Assembly (NCBI GenBank): GCA_903847385.1
Contig: CAINDO010000074.1
Location: forward strand, 1 to 38,742
Direction of reading: 5' to 3'
Origin: an uncultured Myxococcales bacterium
GTDB taxonomy: Bacteria > Myxococcota_A > Bradymonadia > UBA7976 > UBA1532
Length of the DNA: 38,742 nt
Shown: positions 9,143-18,593 of the stretch, one piece after another
Layout: each line of letters begins with the position of its first letter
Position numbering within the stretch: position 1 is the first letter of the stretch
Position numbers and translations under genes: made by a program
The notes under the pieces: model-generated
Databases searched by the model: none
Told to the model about the DNA's origin: nothing
The model's input: only the letters and a program-made list of their open reading frames with translations

Positions 9143-11221
9143 ATGACGAACTGGTTCGGTTTCAAGCCGCAGCCCTTGCCTGCGGTGGCGCTCGCCTTGG
9201 CCTTTGCCACGGGCTCGCTGCTGGGGTGCGACGACAAATTCAGCGGCGGCGGCTCGCCCGACATCGTTGCGACCCCGTCGAGCGTGAGCTTCGGCAAGGT
9301 CAACATCGGCGACAGCGTCGATGAGATGGTGAAGGTGCAGAACAGCGGCGATGGCACCCTCGTCATCACCAACATCACGATGAACCTCGGGGACACCGAG
9401 GACTATCAGCTCTACTGGAATCGTGAGCCCGACGCGGAGACCGCGTTCGTCGGCATCACGCAGACGGGCGAGAACCGGTTCGAGTTCCCCTTCGAGGTGG
9501 CGCCGCGCACCGAGTTCTACCTCTTCGTGAACTACGTCCCGTCGGACGACACGCCGGACAACGGCCAGATCACGCTGACGACGAACGTCGCCGACAAGGG
9601 CACGTTCGAGATCCCGATCGGCACGGCCGCCGTGGCGCCGGAGATCTCGGTCAGCCCGGGTGCGTACGACTTCGGTCGCGTCACGCCCATCCCGGCCGGC
9701 TCCGACGACCCCGTGCCGTTCGTGGACGTCACGGTGAGCAACATCGGTCAGCTCGCGCTCGAGGACCTGAAGATCACGCTCAGCGGCTCCCAGGAGTTCG
9801 TGCCCACGATCGATGGCCGCGACCCGCGCCGCGCCGACAACGCCGGCCTGCTCGACGACCCGGACGCCGACGAAGAGCCCGGCCTCGGTCCGGACAAGAG
9901 CTTCGTGATCCGCGTCGAGTACAACCCGGCCACGCAGGGCCCGGACGCCGCGCAGCTCGTCATCGAGAGCAACGACCCCCTTCAGCCGGCCGTGACCGTT
10001 TCGCTGACCGCCAACGGCGCGACGCCCTGCATCAACGTGGTGCCGGCGGCCGTGGAGTTCCCGGCCAGCCTCGTGAACCGCGACGACAGCCGCCCCGTGC
10101 AGATCGAGAGCTGCGGCGGTGGCCCGCTTGAGATCACCCGCATCGAGCTCGACCCTGCCAGCGACGCCGCCTTCGCCATCGACGCCGCATCCCTGCCCGC
10201 GTTCCCGGCCATCCTGCCCGCGGCGACGCCCGAGCAGGCCCCGCCGTCCCGCGAGATCCGCGTCGGCTTCACGCCCCGCGAGGAGCGCGTCTACCACGGC
10301 AAGATGCTCATCCACACGAACGACCCCTCGTCGCCGATCAAGACCGTGTCGCTGCTCGGCCGCGGCGTGCTTAACGCCTGCCCGCAGGGCCGCACCAACC
10401 CCGAGGAGTTCTACGTGCCGCCCCTCGAGGTCATCGTGCTCGACGGCAGCGCCTCGGTCGACCCGGACGGCCCGGACAACCGCCCCGTGACCTACGAGTG
10501 GGTCATCACCGAGCGCCCCGAGGGCTCGACCTCGCAGCCCCGTGAGAGCCTCGACCCGGGCGACCCGACGAACGGCGTGCCCGACGACACGACGACCCCG
10601 CCGGCCGTTTTCTTCGTCGACCTCGCCGGCACCTACACCGCCGAGCTGCGCGTCGTGGACAACCTCGGCCTCAGCTCCGAGACCTGCGAGACCTCGGCCA
10701 TCGTGACGATCATCGCCAAGCCCGAGGAGGCCATCCACGTTCAGGTGGTGTGGACGACGCCCGAGGACCCGGACCAGACGGACCGCCAGGGCACGGACGT
10801 GGACGTCCACCTGCGCCACCCCTTCGGCGACTGGTTCCTGGCGCCCGGCGACTGCTACTACGGCAACCCGAGCCCGGACTGGGGCGTCCTGATGGACACC
10901 ACGGACGATCCCGTTCTGGACATCGACGACATCAACGGCGCCGGCCCCGAGAACGTGAACCTCAACGAGCCGGAGAACACCTCGGACCTCGGCTCGCCGT
11001 ACACCGTCGGCGTGCACTACTACGCCAGCCGAGAGCGGGTCAGCGGTCAGGACTACGGCGCCTCCACGGCGACCACGCGCGTCTTCCTGAACGGCGCGCT
11101 CGCTCTGACGACCGAGAACATCGAGCTGCCTGCGGTCGACGCCTTCTGCCAGGTCGCGACGATCGAGTGGCCGGCCGCGATCGCGACCGAAGCGCTCGAG
11201 TGCTTCGACACGCGCCCCTGA
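9143..11221 (+). CDS. Choice-of-anchor D (ASH) repeat lipoprotein with PKD-like and YfaP-like C-terminal domains
   Basis: This 692-aa protein starts at ATG 9143, with GGAG 8 bases upstream; a GTG at 9134 is less likely because it overlaps that site. The lipobox is LLGC (Cys29). Three Ig-like ASH/choice-of-anchor D modules begin near residues 39, 165 and 294, each with the x-V-x-P-x-x-V-x-F-G pattern and an N-x-G-x-x-x-L-x-I-x-x-I signature. A PKD-like module follows (about 419-525, VIVLDGSASVDPDG). The last module (about 531-690) carries WTTPEDPDQTDRQGTDVDVH and LDIDDINGAGPENVNL and resembles the YfaP/DUF2135 beta-sandwich. It is probably a surface or periplasmic structural protein. The C-terminal half closely parallels the next gene, indicating duplication. 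Function unknown. Confidence 0.88.
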   Translation: MTNWFGFKPQPLPAVALALAFATGSLLGCDDKFSGGGSPDIVATPSSVSFGKVNIGDSVDEMVKVQNSGDGTLVITNITMNLGDTEDYQLYWNREPDAETAFVGITQTGENRFEFPFEVAPRTEFYLFVNYVPSDDTPDNGQITLTTNVADKGTFEIPIGTAAVAPEISVSPGAYDFGRVTPIPAGSDDPVPFVDVTVSNIGQLALEDLKITLSGSQEFVPTIDGRDPRRADNAGLLDDPDADEEPGLGPDKSFVIRVEYNPATQGPDAAQLVIESNDPLQPAVTVSLTANGATPCINVVPAAVEFPASLVNRDDSRPVQIESCGGGPLEITRIELDPASDAAFAIDAASLPAFPAILPAATPEQAPPSREIRVGFTPREERVYHGKMLIHTNDPSSPIKTVSLLGRGVLNACPQGRTNPEEFYVPPLEVIVLDGSASVDPDGPDNRPVTYEWVITERPEGSTSQPRESLDPGDPTNGVPDDTTTPPAVFFVDLAGTYTAELRVVDNLGLSSETCETSAIVTIIAKPEEAIHVQVVWTTPEDPDQTDRQGTDVDVHLRHPFGDWFLAPGDCYYGNPSPDWGVLMDTTDDPVLDIDDINGAGPENVNLNEPENTSDLGSPYTVGVHYYASRERVSGQDYGASTATTRVFLNGALALTTENIELPAVDAFCQVATIEWPAAIATEALECFDTRP

Positions 11222-11259
11222 TCCTCTCCCCCCCTGTCGTACCCCAGCCTGGAGGCCCC

Positions 11260-13308
11260 ATGCGTGGCTCGTTCGTTCACGTAGCCGGCCTGGCGATGCT
11301 GGCCGGCGCCCTGCTGGCCTGCGGCGAACAGCGCAGCGCCCAGACCCCCACCCTGAGCATCGAGCCGGACTCGTTCACCTTCGCCCGCCAGGGCGTGGGT
11401 GAGACCTCCGAGGACGAGGTCGTCGTCGCGAACGCCGGCAAGGGCGACCTGGTCATCCGGTCGTTCGAGCTCGTGGACAACTCCACGGCGGACGAGTTCA
11501 CGCTCAAGACGCGGAGCTCCGACGGGGTGCTGTCCGATCCACCGAGCGGGATCACGTTGGCCGGCGGCGAGCAGATCGTGCTCGTGGTCCTCTACGCCCC
11601 GGCAGATGAAGACCTGCGCCCGGATACGGGCAAGGTCGTGCTCGAGACGAACGACGCCGCGCAGCTCACCGCCGAGATCCCCATCGGCGGCGAGGATCAG
11701 GGCGCCGAGATCGTCGTGACCCCGAGCAGCATCGACTTCGGCCGGGTCAACGCGGGCGACAGCGCCGAGCAAGACCTTCAGGTGAGCAACATCGGCGTGG
11801 GCCGGCTGGTCATCGATGGCATGACCATCAACGGCAGCACGGACTTCACGATCCTCGCCGAGGGCGAGCCCGTACCCGGTGACCTGTCGGACGCCCCCAT
11901 CGAGATCGGCGCCGACGAGACGCGCCTGTTCAAGGTCGTGTACGCCCCCGGCGCGCCCGGCCCGGACGGCGGCGAGCTGCACATCCGCAGCAACGACGCC
12001 CTCTCGCCGGACACCGTGGTGCCCATCGCGGCCAACGGCGCAGCGGCGTGCATCCGCGTCACACCCGAGAGCGTGGACTTCGGGTCGTCGCTGAAGGTCG
12101 ACTCCATGGATCCGGCCACGCCCACGCCCAACCACCGCGCCGTGCTCATCGAGAGCTGCGGCGGGACCGCGCTCGAGGTGACCTCGATCGAGATCACCGG
12201 CTCGGACGCGGCGGCCTTCCAGATCGCCGACACCTTCGACGGCAGCGGCGAGCCGGGGTCGGCCCTGTTCACGCTGCCGGCGCTGACGCCGGACCAGGTG
12301 CCGCCCTCTCGGACGCTGAACATCGACTTCCGCCCGACCGAGGAGCGCGTCTATGGCGCCCGGGTCATCCTCCACACGAACTCGATCCCCGACACGACTG
12401 AGGTCGTGCTGTTCGGCCGCGGCGTGGAGAACCAGTGTCCCCTGCCCGTCGCCACCGCCGCCGAGTACAACGTGCGGCCCCTGGACATCATCACGCTGGA
12501 CGGCACGCCGTCTTCGGACCCGGGCGGCGAGGTTCAGCGGTGGAACTGGACGATCGTGTCGCGTCCCGAGGGCAGCACGGCGCAGATCGTGGAGTCGTTC
12601 ACCGATCCCCTGCGCCCCGCCGAGGGCGGCATGGCGGACGACCCGGCGACACCGACGGCGTTCTTCTTCGTGGACCTGGCCGGGCAGTACGAGTTCGAGC
12701 TCGTGGTCGTGGACGACCTGGAGCAGGAGAGCTGCGACCCCAACGCCTCGGCGCGGGTCACGCTGAGCGCCGTGCCGGACAAGGACCTGCACATCCAGCT
12801 CGTGTGGACGACCCCGGACGACCCGGACGAGACGGACATGACGGGCACGGACCTGGACCTGCACCTGCGCCACCCGGACGCGAACGGCGGCTGGAACTCC
12901 GACGCCGGCCAATTCGACTGCTACTTCGCCAACAAGACGCCGGACTGGGGCGCACAGCTCGACCCGGCGGACAACCCCACGCTCGACATCGACGACACCA
13001 ACGGCGCCGGCCCGGAGAACATCAACCTGGCCCACCCCGAGGCCGTCACCTACGACGTGGGCGCGCTGTACTTCCGCGCCGAGAGCGCCCTGGGCGGCGA
13101 CGACCCCCGGCAGGAGCACCTCTCGCTGGCATCTCTGCGGATTTACGTGCGCGGTGAGCTCCTCGGCGAGTGGCTCGATCGCGAACTCTCGCACCGGGCG
13201 GACCTCTGGCACGTCGCGAGCGTGCGGTGGTGTGAGGACCTCACGGTCTGCCCGGAGATCATCACGGTCGACCAGGTGCTGACCGAAGCGGAGTACGACC
13301 GCCCCTGA
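11260..13308 (+). CDS. Choice-of-anchor D (ASH) repeat lipoprotein, paralogue of the preceding gene
   Basis: This 682-aa protein starts at ATG 11260, with GGAGG at 11251-11255. The signal sequence MRGSFVHVAGLAMLAGA leads to the lipobox LLAC. The same frame is open far upstream inside the previous gene, but only this start gives a lipoprotein signal. ASH modules begin near residues 29, 148 and 262 (for example AEIVVTPSSIDFGRVNAGDS). A PKD-like module begins at about 401 (LDIITLDGTPSSDPGG), and the terminal YfaP/DUF2135-like module at about 509 (LHIQLVWTTPDDPDETD, LDIDDTNGAGPENINL). Domain order and key motifs match the neighbour one for one, so the pair arose by tandem duplication. It lies 38 bp after its twin and is probably co-transcribed. 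Role unknown; an envelope or matrix structural protein is the best guess. Confidence 0.88.
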   Translation: MRGSFVHVAGLAMLAGALLACGEQRSAQTPTLSIEPDSFTFARQGVGETSEDEVVVANAGKGDLVIRSFELVDNSTADEFTLKTRSSDGVLSDPPSGITLAGGEQIVLVVLYAPADEDLRPDTGKVVLETNDAAQLTAEIPIGGEDQGAEIVVTPSSIDFGRVNAGDSAEQDLQVSNIGVGRLVIDGMTINGSTDFTILAEGEPVPGDLSDAPIEIGADETRLFKVVYAPGAPGPDGGELHIRSNDALSPDTVVPIAANGAAACIRVTPESVDFGSSLKVDSMDPATPTPNHRAVLIESCGGTALEVTSIEITGSDAAAFQIADTFDGSGEPGSALFTLPALTPDQVPPSRTLNIDFRPTEERVYGARVILHTNSIPDTTEVVLFGRGVENQCPLPVATAAEYNVRPLDIITLDGTPSSDPGGEVQRWNWTIVSRPEGSTAQIVESFTDPLRPAEGGMADDPATPTAFFFVDLAGQYEFELVVVDDLEQESCDPNASARVTLSAVPDKDLHIQLVWTTPDDPDETDMTGTDLDLHLRHPDANGGWNSDAGQFDCYFANKTPDWGAQLDPADNPTLDIDDTNGAGPENINLAHPEAVTYDVGALYFRAESALGGDDPRQEHLSLASLRIYVRGELLGEWLDRELSHRADLWHVASVRWCEDLTVCPEIITVDQVLTEAEYDRP

Positions 13309-13393
13309 GCGGCCATTCCCGCCGCGCCGGCCCTTGTCGATGCAGGCACGCCGACGCTATGGTGCGCTCGCCCCGGCAGGCTGGAGACGACCC

Positions 13394-16300
13394 ATGCGGA
13401 TGATCACGAAGTGGTTCGGTTGGCTATTGCTCCTCGGCCTCGTCGGCTGCGGAGAAGACCAACTCAAGAACAGCGCGTTCCCGGACATCCAGGCGACGCC
13501 CGAGGTCATCACGCTGACCACGCTGTCCATCGGGGAGTCGCTGCAGAAATCGGTCACGCTGCGCAACGCCGGCGGCGAGTCGTCGAAGCTGATCATCACG
13601 CACATCGAGTTCTCCAACTCGCTCGATCCGCGGGAGTTCACCAAGAACGACATCCCGCTGCCCTTGACGCTGCGCGGTCGTGAGTCGATCACGGTGCAGA
13701 TCGACTACGCCCCCATCGACGCCGAGTCGGACGCCGGTGAGCTGCTCGTGCGCAGCAACGACCCGGACCAGCCGAACCTCGCGGTGCCCATCAACACGAC
13801 GGAGGCCGGGGCCGAGATCCAGGTCCTGCCACCGGAGTTGAACTTCGGGCCCGTCCCGGGCGGCACCTCGGTGCCCAAGACGGTGACGGTGACCAACGCA
13901 GGCGCCGTGGCCGTGCCCATCACGGACATCCACCTGGACCCGGCGACGAGCGCCGACTTCGTGATCACCGCCGGCGGCGACATCCGGACGGACATCACGC
14001 TCGACACCTCGTTGGTGGTCGAGGTGACCTACACACCGACGGGCCGGGACGACGACACCGGCACGCTGGTCATCGTCACGAGCAACCCGGACTACCCCCA
14101 GATCCTGGTGCCCATCAAGGGCACGGAGCCGAGCCCGGACATCGACGTGAGCCGTCCGAACATCAGCTTCGGCGCAGTCGATCTGGGCGCGGACTCGGAC
14201 GTCGTCGACCTGGTGGTCACGAACATGGGCACGGCGCCGCTCAGCGTGGACAGCGTCGCCTTCACGCTGGCCGAGGAGGGCATGAACGAGCAGTTCCGAC
14301 TGAGCGACCTGCCCGAGAGCTTCCCCGCCGTGCTGGGCGAGAACGAGTCGTTCACCATCGGCGTGAGCTACCACCCCCGCATGGACGGACGCCACCGCGC
14401 CGTCATCGAGATCTCGAGCAACGACCCGGACGAGCCGGTCGTCCAGGTGCCCATCGACGGCCGAGTGCGCGTGCCCTGCATTCAGGTGACCCCGGAGAGC
14501 GTGAACCTGGGCGTGGTGGCGCAGGGGGTGCAGAGCGTGCACCAGCCGGTGCTGGTCACGAACTGCGGGGACCTGCCGCTGACGCTCGGCGACCTGCGTG
14601 TCGAGGGTGCGCCCGGCTTCGCGTGGGGCTGGCCCGAGGGGCAGCCGGAGATGCGCAACCTGCCGCCGCTGAGCAGCGTCACCGTCGAGGTCTGGTTCTC
14701 CAACGACGGCCTGGCCGAGGGCGCCGTGGCCGACGCGAACTTCCTCGTCGAGAACAACACACCGGACCGCCCCGTGGTGACCGTGCCGCTGCAGGTGCGC
14801 GGCGGTGGCGCGCCGACCTGCGACCTGCGCTTGCTGGGCAGCCCGGTGAACTTCGGCTTCGTGAGCCGCGGGACGTCGCGCTCACGTCCCATCGACGCGC
14901 TGAACGTGGGCACGGGCAACTGCGAGGTGCGGGGCGAGGTGACGGCGTTCATCGGCATCGGCGCCAACCCGTTCATCATCACGGGGCACCTCCCGCGGCT
15001 CGTGGGGCCGGGGCAGCGTGTGCCGGTCACGGTCGAGTTCCATCCCCTCACCTGGGGACCGATGGCCGGCACGCTGACGGTCAACTACTTCAACCCCTAC
15101 CTGATGCAGCCCGCCATGGCCACGGCCAACCTGAACGGCGTCGGCGGCGACAGCAACATCGAGGTCATCCCGGGGCACCTGGACTTCGGCCTCGTGACGG
15201 CCGGCGACTGCGCGTCCCGGACGGAGCGGGTCACGGTCTACAACACCGGCCTCGTCGATCTCTGCATCACGAACATTCAGCTCGTCGGTGCGAATTGCGA
15301 CGAGTTCGTGATCGTCAATCGTCCCGTGGCGAACATGGACGGCTGCATCGTGGTGACCCGGAACCGGCCGGCGGACGTCGAGCTGGTGTACGAGCCCGGG
15401 AACCTGGGGCCGGACGAGTGCGACCTCGTGTTCACCTCGGACGCCTCGGACGACCCGGAGCTGCACGTGCCGCTGACGGGCACGGGGACCGCCGATCGCC
15501 GGCAGACGGACGAGTTCGACCAGGGGTCCGGACAGCAGGTGGACGTGCTGTTCATGATCGACAACTCCGGCTCCATGAGCGAGGAGCAGGAGAATCTGGC
15601 CAACAACATCTCGGACTTCATCGCCGGCGCCGACCAGTTCCAGAACGACTTCCAACTCGGCGTCGTCAACAGCGAGTCCGAGGGCGAGACCGCCGGACAC
15701 CTCGTCAGCGCGCCGCGCATCATCCGCCGGTCGCCCCAGACGGAGGCGCAGTTCCAGTCGAGCGCCGATGTGGGCATCGACTCGGCGCAGGACGAGCGCG
15801 GCCTGGAGGCCGCCCACAAGGCCCTGACGGACCCGAACGCGTTCGACACGGGGGTGGCCTGCCAGAACGACGGCCAGTGCATGGCGCCGGACACCTGCGT
15901 CGAGGGCTCCTGCGGCGGCTACAACCGCGGTTTCCTGCGGGACACCGCCGCCCTGGAGATCATCTTCCTCTCCGACGAGGAGGACCAGTCACCGGGGACC
16001 GTCAACTTCTACGTGGACTTCTTCAAGAGCATCAAGGGCTTCCGAAACGAGGCCCGGATGCACACCCACGCCATCGTGGGCGCCGACGACCAGGGCAACG
16101 CCGCGGCTTGCATGAGCAACAACGGCGCCGCCGACGCCGGCCGACGCTACGTCGAGGTCGCCGAACGGACGAACGGCACCGTACACAGCATCTGCGCCGA
16201 CGACTTCGGCGCCGATCTGCGGACCATCGGCAACCAGGCCTTCGGTCTGCAGGTTCAGTTCTTCTTGTCTCGGCCGGCCGCGCCGGGCACCGTCACCGTC

Positions 16301-16447
16301 GAGGTGGACGGCGCCCCGCAGGCCGATGGCTGGTCGTTTGACCAGGAGAGCAATTCCGTGGCCTTTGATGAAGGCAGCGTCCCCCAGCCCGGGGCGCACA
16401 TCGTCATCTCGTACGAAGCGCAGTGTTTCCCGCGTCAGAATCAGTGA
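13394..16447 (+). CDS. ASH-repeat lipoprotein with a von Willebrand A domain
   Basis: This 1017-aa protein starts at ATG 13394 (GGAG 7 bases upstream). The signal MRMITKWFGWLLLLGLVGC gives Cys19 as the lipidation site. A longer TTG start would bury the signal. Six ASH/choice-of-anchor D modules begin near residues 30, 140, 248, 360, 474 and 586. A VWA domain follows at about 715-960, with MIDAS DNSGSMS at 723-729 and IIFLSDEEDQSP near 857. The region between contains a cysteine-rich insert (CQNDGQCMAPDTCVEGSCGG) like small disulfide-rich loops of extracellular proteins. The C-terminus is a short beta segment ending near a Cys. The architecture is a lipid-anchored stalk of Ig-like modules presenting a metal-dependent adhesion domain. 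An adhesin role is inferred from domains only. Confidence 0.88.
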   Translation: MRMITKWFGWLLLLGLVGCGEDQLKNSAFPDIQATPEVITLTTLSIGESLQKSVTLRNAGGESSKLIITHIEFSNSLDPREFTKNDIPLPLTLRGRESITVQIDYAPIDAESDAGELLVRSNDPDQPNLAVPINTTEAGAEIQVLPPELNFGPVPGGTSVPKTVTVTNAGAVAVPITDIHLDPATSADFVITAGGDIRTDITLDTSLVVEVTYTPTGRDDDTGTLVIVTSNPDYPQILVPIKGTEPSPDIDVSRPNISFGAVDLGADSDVVDLVVTNMGTAPLSVDSVAFTLAEEGMNEQFRLSDLPESFPAVLGENESFTIGVSYHPRMDGRHRAVIEISSNDPDEPVVQVPIDGRVRVPCIQVTPESVNLGVVAQGVQSVHQPVLVTNCGDLPLTLGDLRVEGAPGFAWGWPEGQPEMRNLPPLSSVTVEVWFSNDGLAEGAVADANFLVENNTPDRPVVTVPLQVRGGGAPTCDLRLLGSPVNFGFVSRGTSRSRPIDALNVGTGNCEVRGEVTAFIGIGANPFIITGHLPRLVGPGQRVPVTVEFHPLTWGPMAGTLTVNYFNPYLMQPAMATANLNGVGGDSNIEVIPGHLDFGLVTAGDCASRTERVTVYNTGLVDLCITNIQLVGANCDEFVIVNRPVANMDGCIVVTRNRPADVELVYEPGNLGPDECDLVFTSDASDDPELHVPLTGTGTADRRQTDEFDQGSGQQVDVLFMIDNSGSMSEEQENLANNISDFIAGADQFQNDFQLGVVNSESEGETAGHLVSAPRIIRRSPQTEAQFQSSADVGIDSAQDERGLEAAHKALTDPNAFDTGVACQNDGQCMAPDTCVEGSCGGYNRGFLRDTAALEIIFLSDEEDQSPGTVNFYVDFFKSIKGFRNEARMHTHAIVGADDQGNAAACMSNNGAADAGRRYVEVAERTNGTVHSICADDFGADLRTIGNQAFGLQVQFFLSRPAAPGTVTVEVDGAPQADGWSFDQESNSVAFDEGSVPQPGAHIVISYEAQCFPRQNQ

Positions 16448-16470
16448 GCCGTCACGGCGAGGATATGAGC

Positions 16471-18060
16471 ATGTTTCATCGAATCGGCTTGGGCCTTCTC
16501 TTGGCCGTCGCCAGCCTGGGTTGCGAGAGCGGCCTGCGGCAGGGCAAGTCCAACGACATCTCGATCAACAAGACCGACGTCATCTTCAAGCGGCCCATCC
16601 AGGGGCGCGACAAGAGCGACGTCGAGGTCGTTCAGATCCGCAGCGCCGGCGCCACGGCGCTGACGGTGGACCGGGTCTACCTGAAGGGTGATCTGGAGCC
16701 CTGCGACCTCACGGTCCTGGGCAAGACCATCTACGACGACCTCGGTGAGCTCGAGGAGACCTGCACGTTCCTCATCGTCGAGCGCAGTGAGGTCCCCAAG
16801 TCGATGGAGAACGGCGACTTCATGGAGGTCAAGCTGGTCTTCCACCGCAATCCGGACCTGGGACCCTTGATCGACGAGCTGCCCACGGCCACGCTCGTGA
16901 TCGAGAGCGACGCGACGCGTGTCGAGGATCGAGTCAAAGAGGTCGAGCTCGGCGTCGAGGGTGAGACGCCGAAGATCCAGGCCAACCCGCCGGTCATCTC
17001 GTTCCCGCCGGACTCCCCCCCGGGCGTCGCGCTCGAGGAGAACATCATCGTCCGCAACGCGGGCACCGGGACCCTGCTGGTCAATGACATTCAGCTGCGC
17101 GTGACCACGCCGCCGGCCAAGGACGCGTCGGGCACCGTGATCGACGAGTTCGTCCTCCTGCCCCAGACCGAGCTGCCCTGGGCCGTGGACGAGAGCACCA
17201 CGTACACGCTCACGCTGCAGTACACCCCGGCGGACGACGTGGCCGACTCCGCACAGATCGTCCTGGTCAGCAACGACGCCGAGTTCCCCTCGCTCGTGCT
17301 CACGGCCACCTCGCAGCCGCTGCAGGGCCTCCTGCTCGTCGACCCCGTCGTCGCCAACTTCGAGCTGGCGAACGGCGAGTACGACGCCGCCGTGGACTTC
17401 CGGTTCCAGAACAACGGCCTGAAGCCCGTCGAGGTCTACGACATGGTCATCCGGCAGCCCGGCATGGACTACCGCATCTCCACGGCCGGCGGCGGCAACA
17501 CGAGCTTCCAGCTTCAGGCCGGCGGCGTCGTCGAGGGCGTGGCGGTCCTGTACCACCCTGCCGACATCAACGCGCAGACGGACGGCGAGCTCTTCATCTC
17601 GACCAACGCCGACAACGCCGTCGACAAACCCGCGGACCTGGACACCATCATCGGCGACAAGGTCATCCGCGTGCCGCTGGTGCACGACATCTCCACGGTG
17701 CCCGGCACCCTGGCGCTCGATCCGCTCTCCGTCGACCTGTCGGACACCGAAGCCGGCGCGACCGGCGAGGCCACGCTCACGCTGACCAACTCCGGCGGTT
17801 CGCCGGTGCAGATCAGCCGCATCGCGCTCTCCACGGAGGCGGACGCCGCCGCGGGCATGGCCTCGGATCCGGAGTTCAAGCTCGCCTCGGGCGGCAGCGC
17901 CGTGACGCTCGCCCCAGGCGACACCCACGAGGTCGTGGTGGAGCTGACCCGCTCGCCCGCAGACCTGTCGCAGCACTTCGGCGCCATCGTGATCGAGAGC
18001 GACGCCGAAGGCAGCCCCCACATCGTGACGATCTTCGCCGACGCCCCGCCCGCCCCTTGA
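16471..18060 (+). CDS. Choice-of-anchor D (ASH) repeat lipoprotein
   Basis: This 529-aa protein starts at ATG 16471 with GAGG 8 bases upstream; ATG 16465 is only 2 bases from that site. The signal peptide MFHRIGLGLLLAVASLGC ends in a lipobox at Cys18. Four Ig-like modules start near residues 27, 167, 285 and 411 (for example PKIQANPPVISF and GTLALDPLSVDL). Unlike the two genes at 9143-13308 it has no PKD or YfaP-like tail, and unlike the gene just upstream it has no VWA domain. It begins 23 bp after that gene, so all four ASH lipoproteins probably form one transcript. The stop TGA (18058-18060) overlaps the TTG start of the next gene. Function unknown. Confidence 0.87.
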   Translation: MFHRIGLGLLLAVASLGCESGLRQGKSNDISINKTDVIFKRPIQGRDKSDVEVVQIRSAGATALTVDRVYLKGDLEPCDLTVLGKTIYDDLGELEETCTFLIVERSEVPKSMENGDFMEVKLVFHRNPDLGPLIDELPTATLVIESDATRVEDRVKEVELGVEGETPKIQANPPVISFPPDSPPGVALEENIIVRNAGTGTLLVNDIQLRVTTPPAKDASGTVIDEFVLLPQTELPWAVDESTTYTLTLQYTPADDVADSAQIVLVSNDAEFPSLVLTATSQPLQGLLLVDPVVANFELANGEYDAAVDFRFQNNGLKPVEVYDMVIRQPGMDYRISTAGGGNTSFQLQAGGVVEGVAVLYHPADINAQTDGELFISTNADNAVDKPADLDTIIGDKVIRVPLVHDISTVPGTLALDPLSVDLSDTEAGATGEATLTLTNSGGSPVQISRIALSTEADAAAGMASDPEFKLASGGSAVTLAPGDTHEVVVELTRSPADLSQHFGAIVIESDAEGSPHIVTIFADAPPAP

Positions 18061-18593
18061 GCGTGCGCACGCCACCGCCCGCCTACGCCGAGCTGGTGGC
18101 CCGGGTCGACGCCTTCGACGCCCGCGTTCAGGCCGCGCAAGGCCCCTACCTGCGCTGTGCCGAGGGGTGCGACACCTGTTGCCGGCAACGCCGGACGGCG
18201 TTCCCCGTCGAGGTCGACGCGATCCGGCTCTGGCTGTCGCAGGCGACCCCGGCCCTCCTGGAGACGCTGCGCGCGCGGCGCGACGACCCGGAGGTCCGCG
18301 CCGACCGAAGGTGCGTGTATCTGAACCCCGAGGGCCGCTGCGACGTGTATGTGGCGCGCCCGCTGCTGTGCCGGACGCATGGACCGGCCATCCGATCGGC
18401 CTCGTTGGGCCTGAGCTTCTGCGGGCTCAACTTCGAGGGCATGGACGCCGCCGCCGTCGACGCGGCCGTGCCCGCCGACGGGATTCTCAACCTGGATTTG
18501 TTGACCCGGATGCTCGTGCTCATCGACGCACAGCACCGCGCGGGCACCTCGCTGCCGGCGCGACAGGATCTCGAGGAGGCTCTGACGCCATGA
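18057..18593 (+). CDS. YkgJ-family cysteine cluster protein
   Basis: This protein has about 178 residues. Its cysteine pattern is that of the YkgJ/zinc- or iron-chelating family: CAEGCDTCCRQ near residue 34, then RCVYLNPEGRCDVYVARPLL with a following Cys-Arg-Thr-His, and a late FCGLNF. Members bind a metal ion, and the fold is often found alone like this. There is no signal peptide, so it is cytoplasmic. The frame can start at TTG 18057, overlapping the previous stop as TTGA, or at GTG 18063; neither has a clear Shine-Dalgarno, so translational coupling is likely. Its stop overlaps the next ATG by 4 bases. A soluble metal-binding protein inside a run of lipoprotein genes is unusual; its substrate is unknown. 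Confidence 0.85.
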   Translation: MSVRTPPPAYAELVARVDAFDARVQAAQGPYLRCAEGCDTCCRQRRTAFPVEVDAIRLWLSQATPALLETLRARRDDPEVRADRRCVYLNPEGRCDVYVARPLLCRTHGPAIRSASLGLSFCGLNFEGMDAAAVDAAVPADGILNLDLLTRMLVLIDAQHRAGTSLPARQDLEEALTP

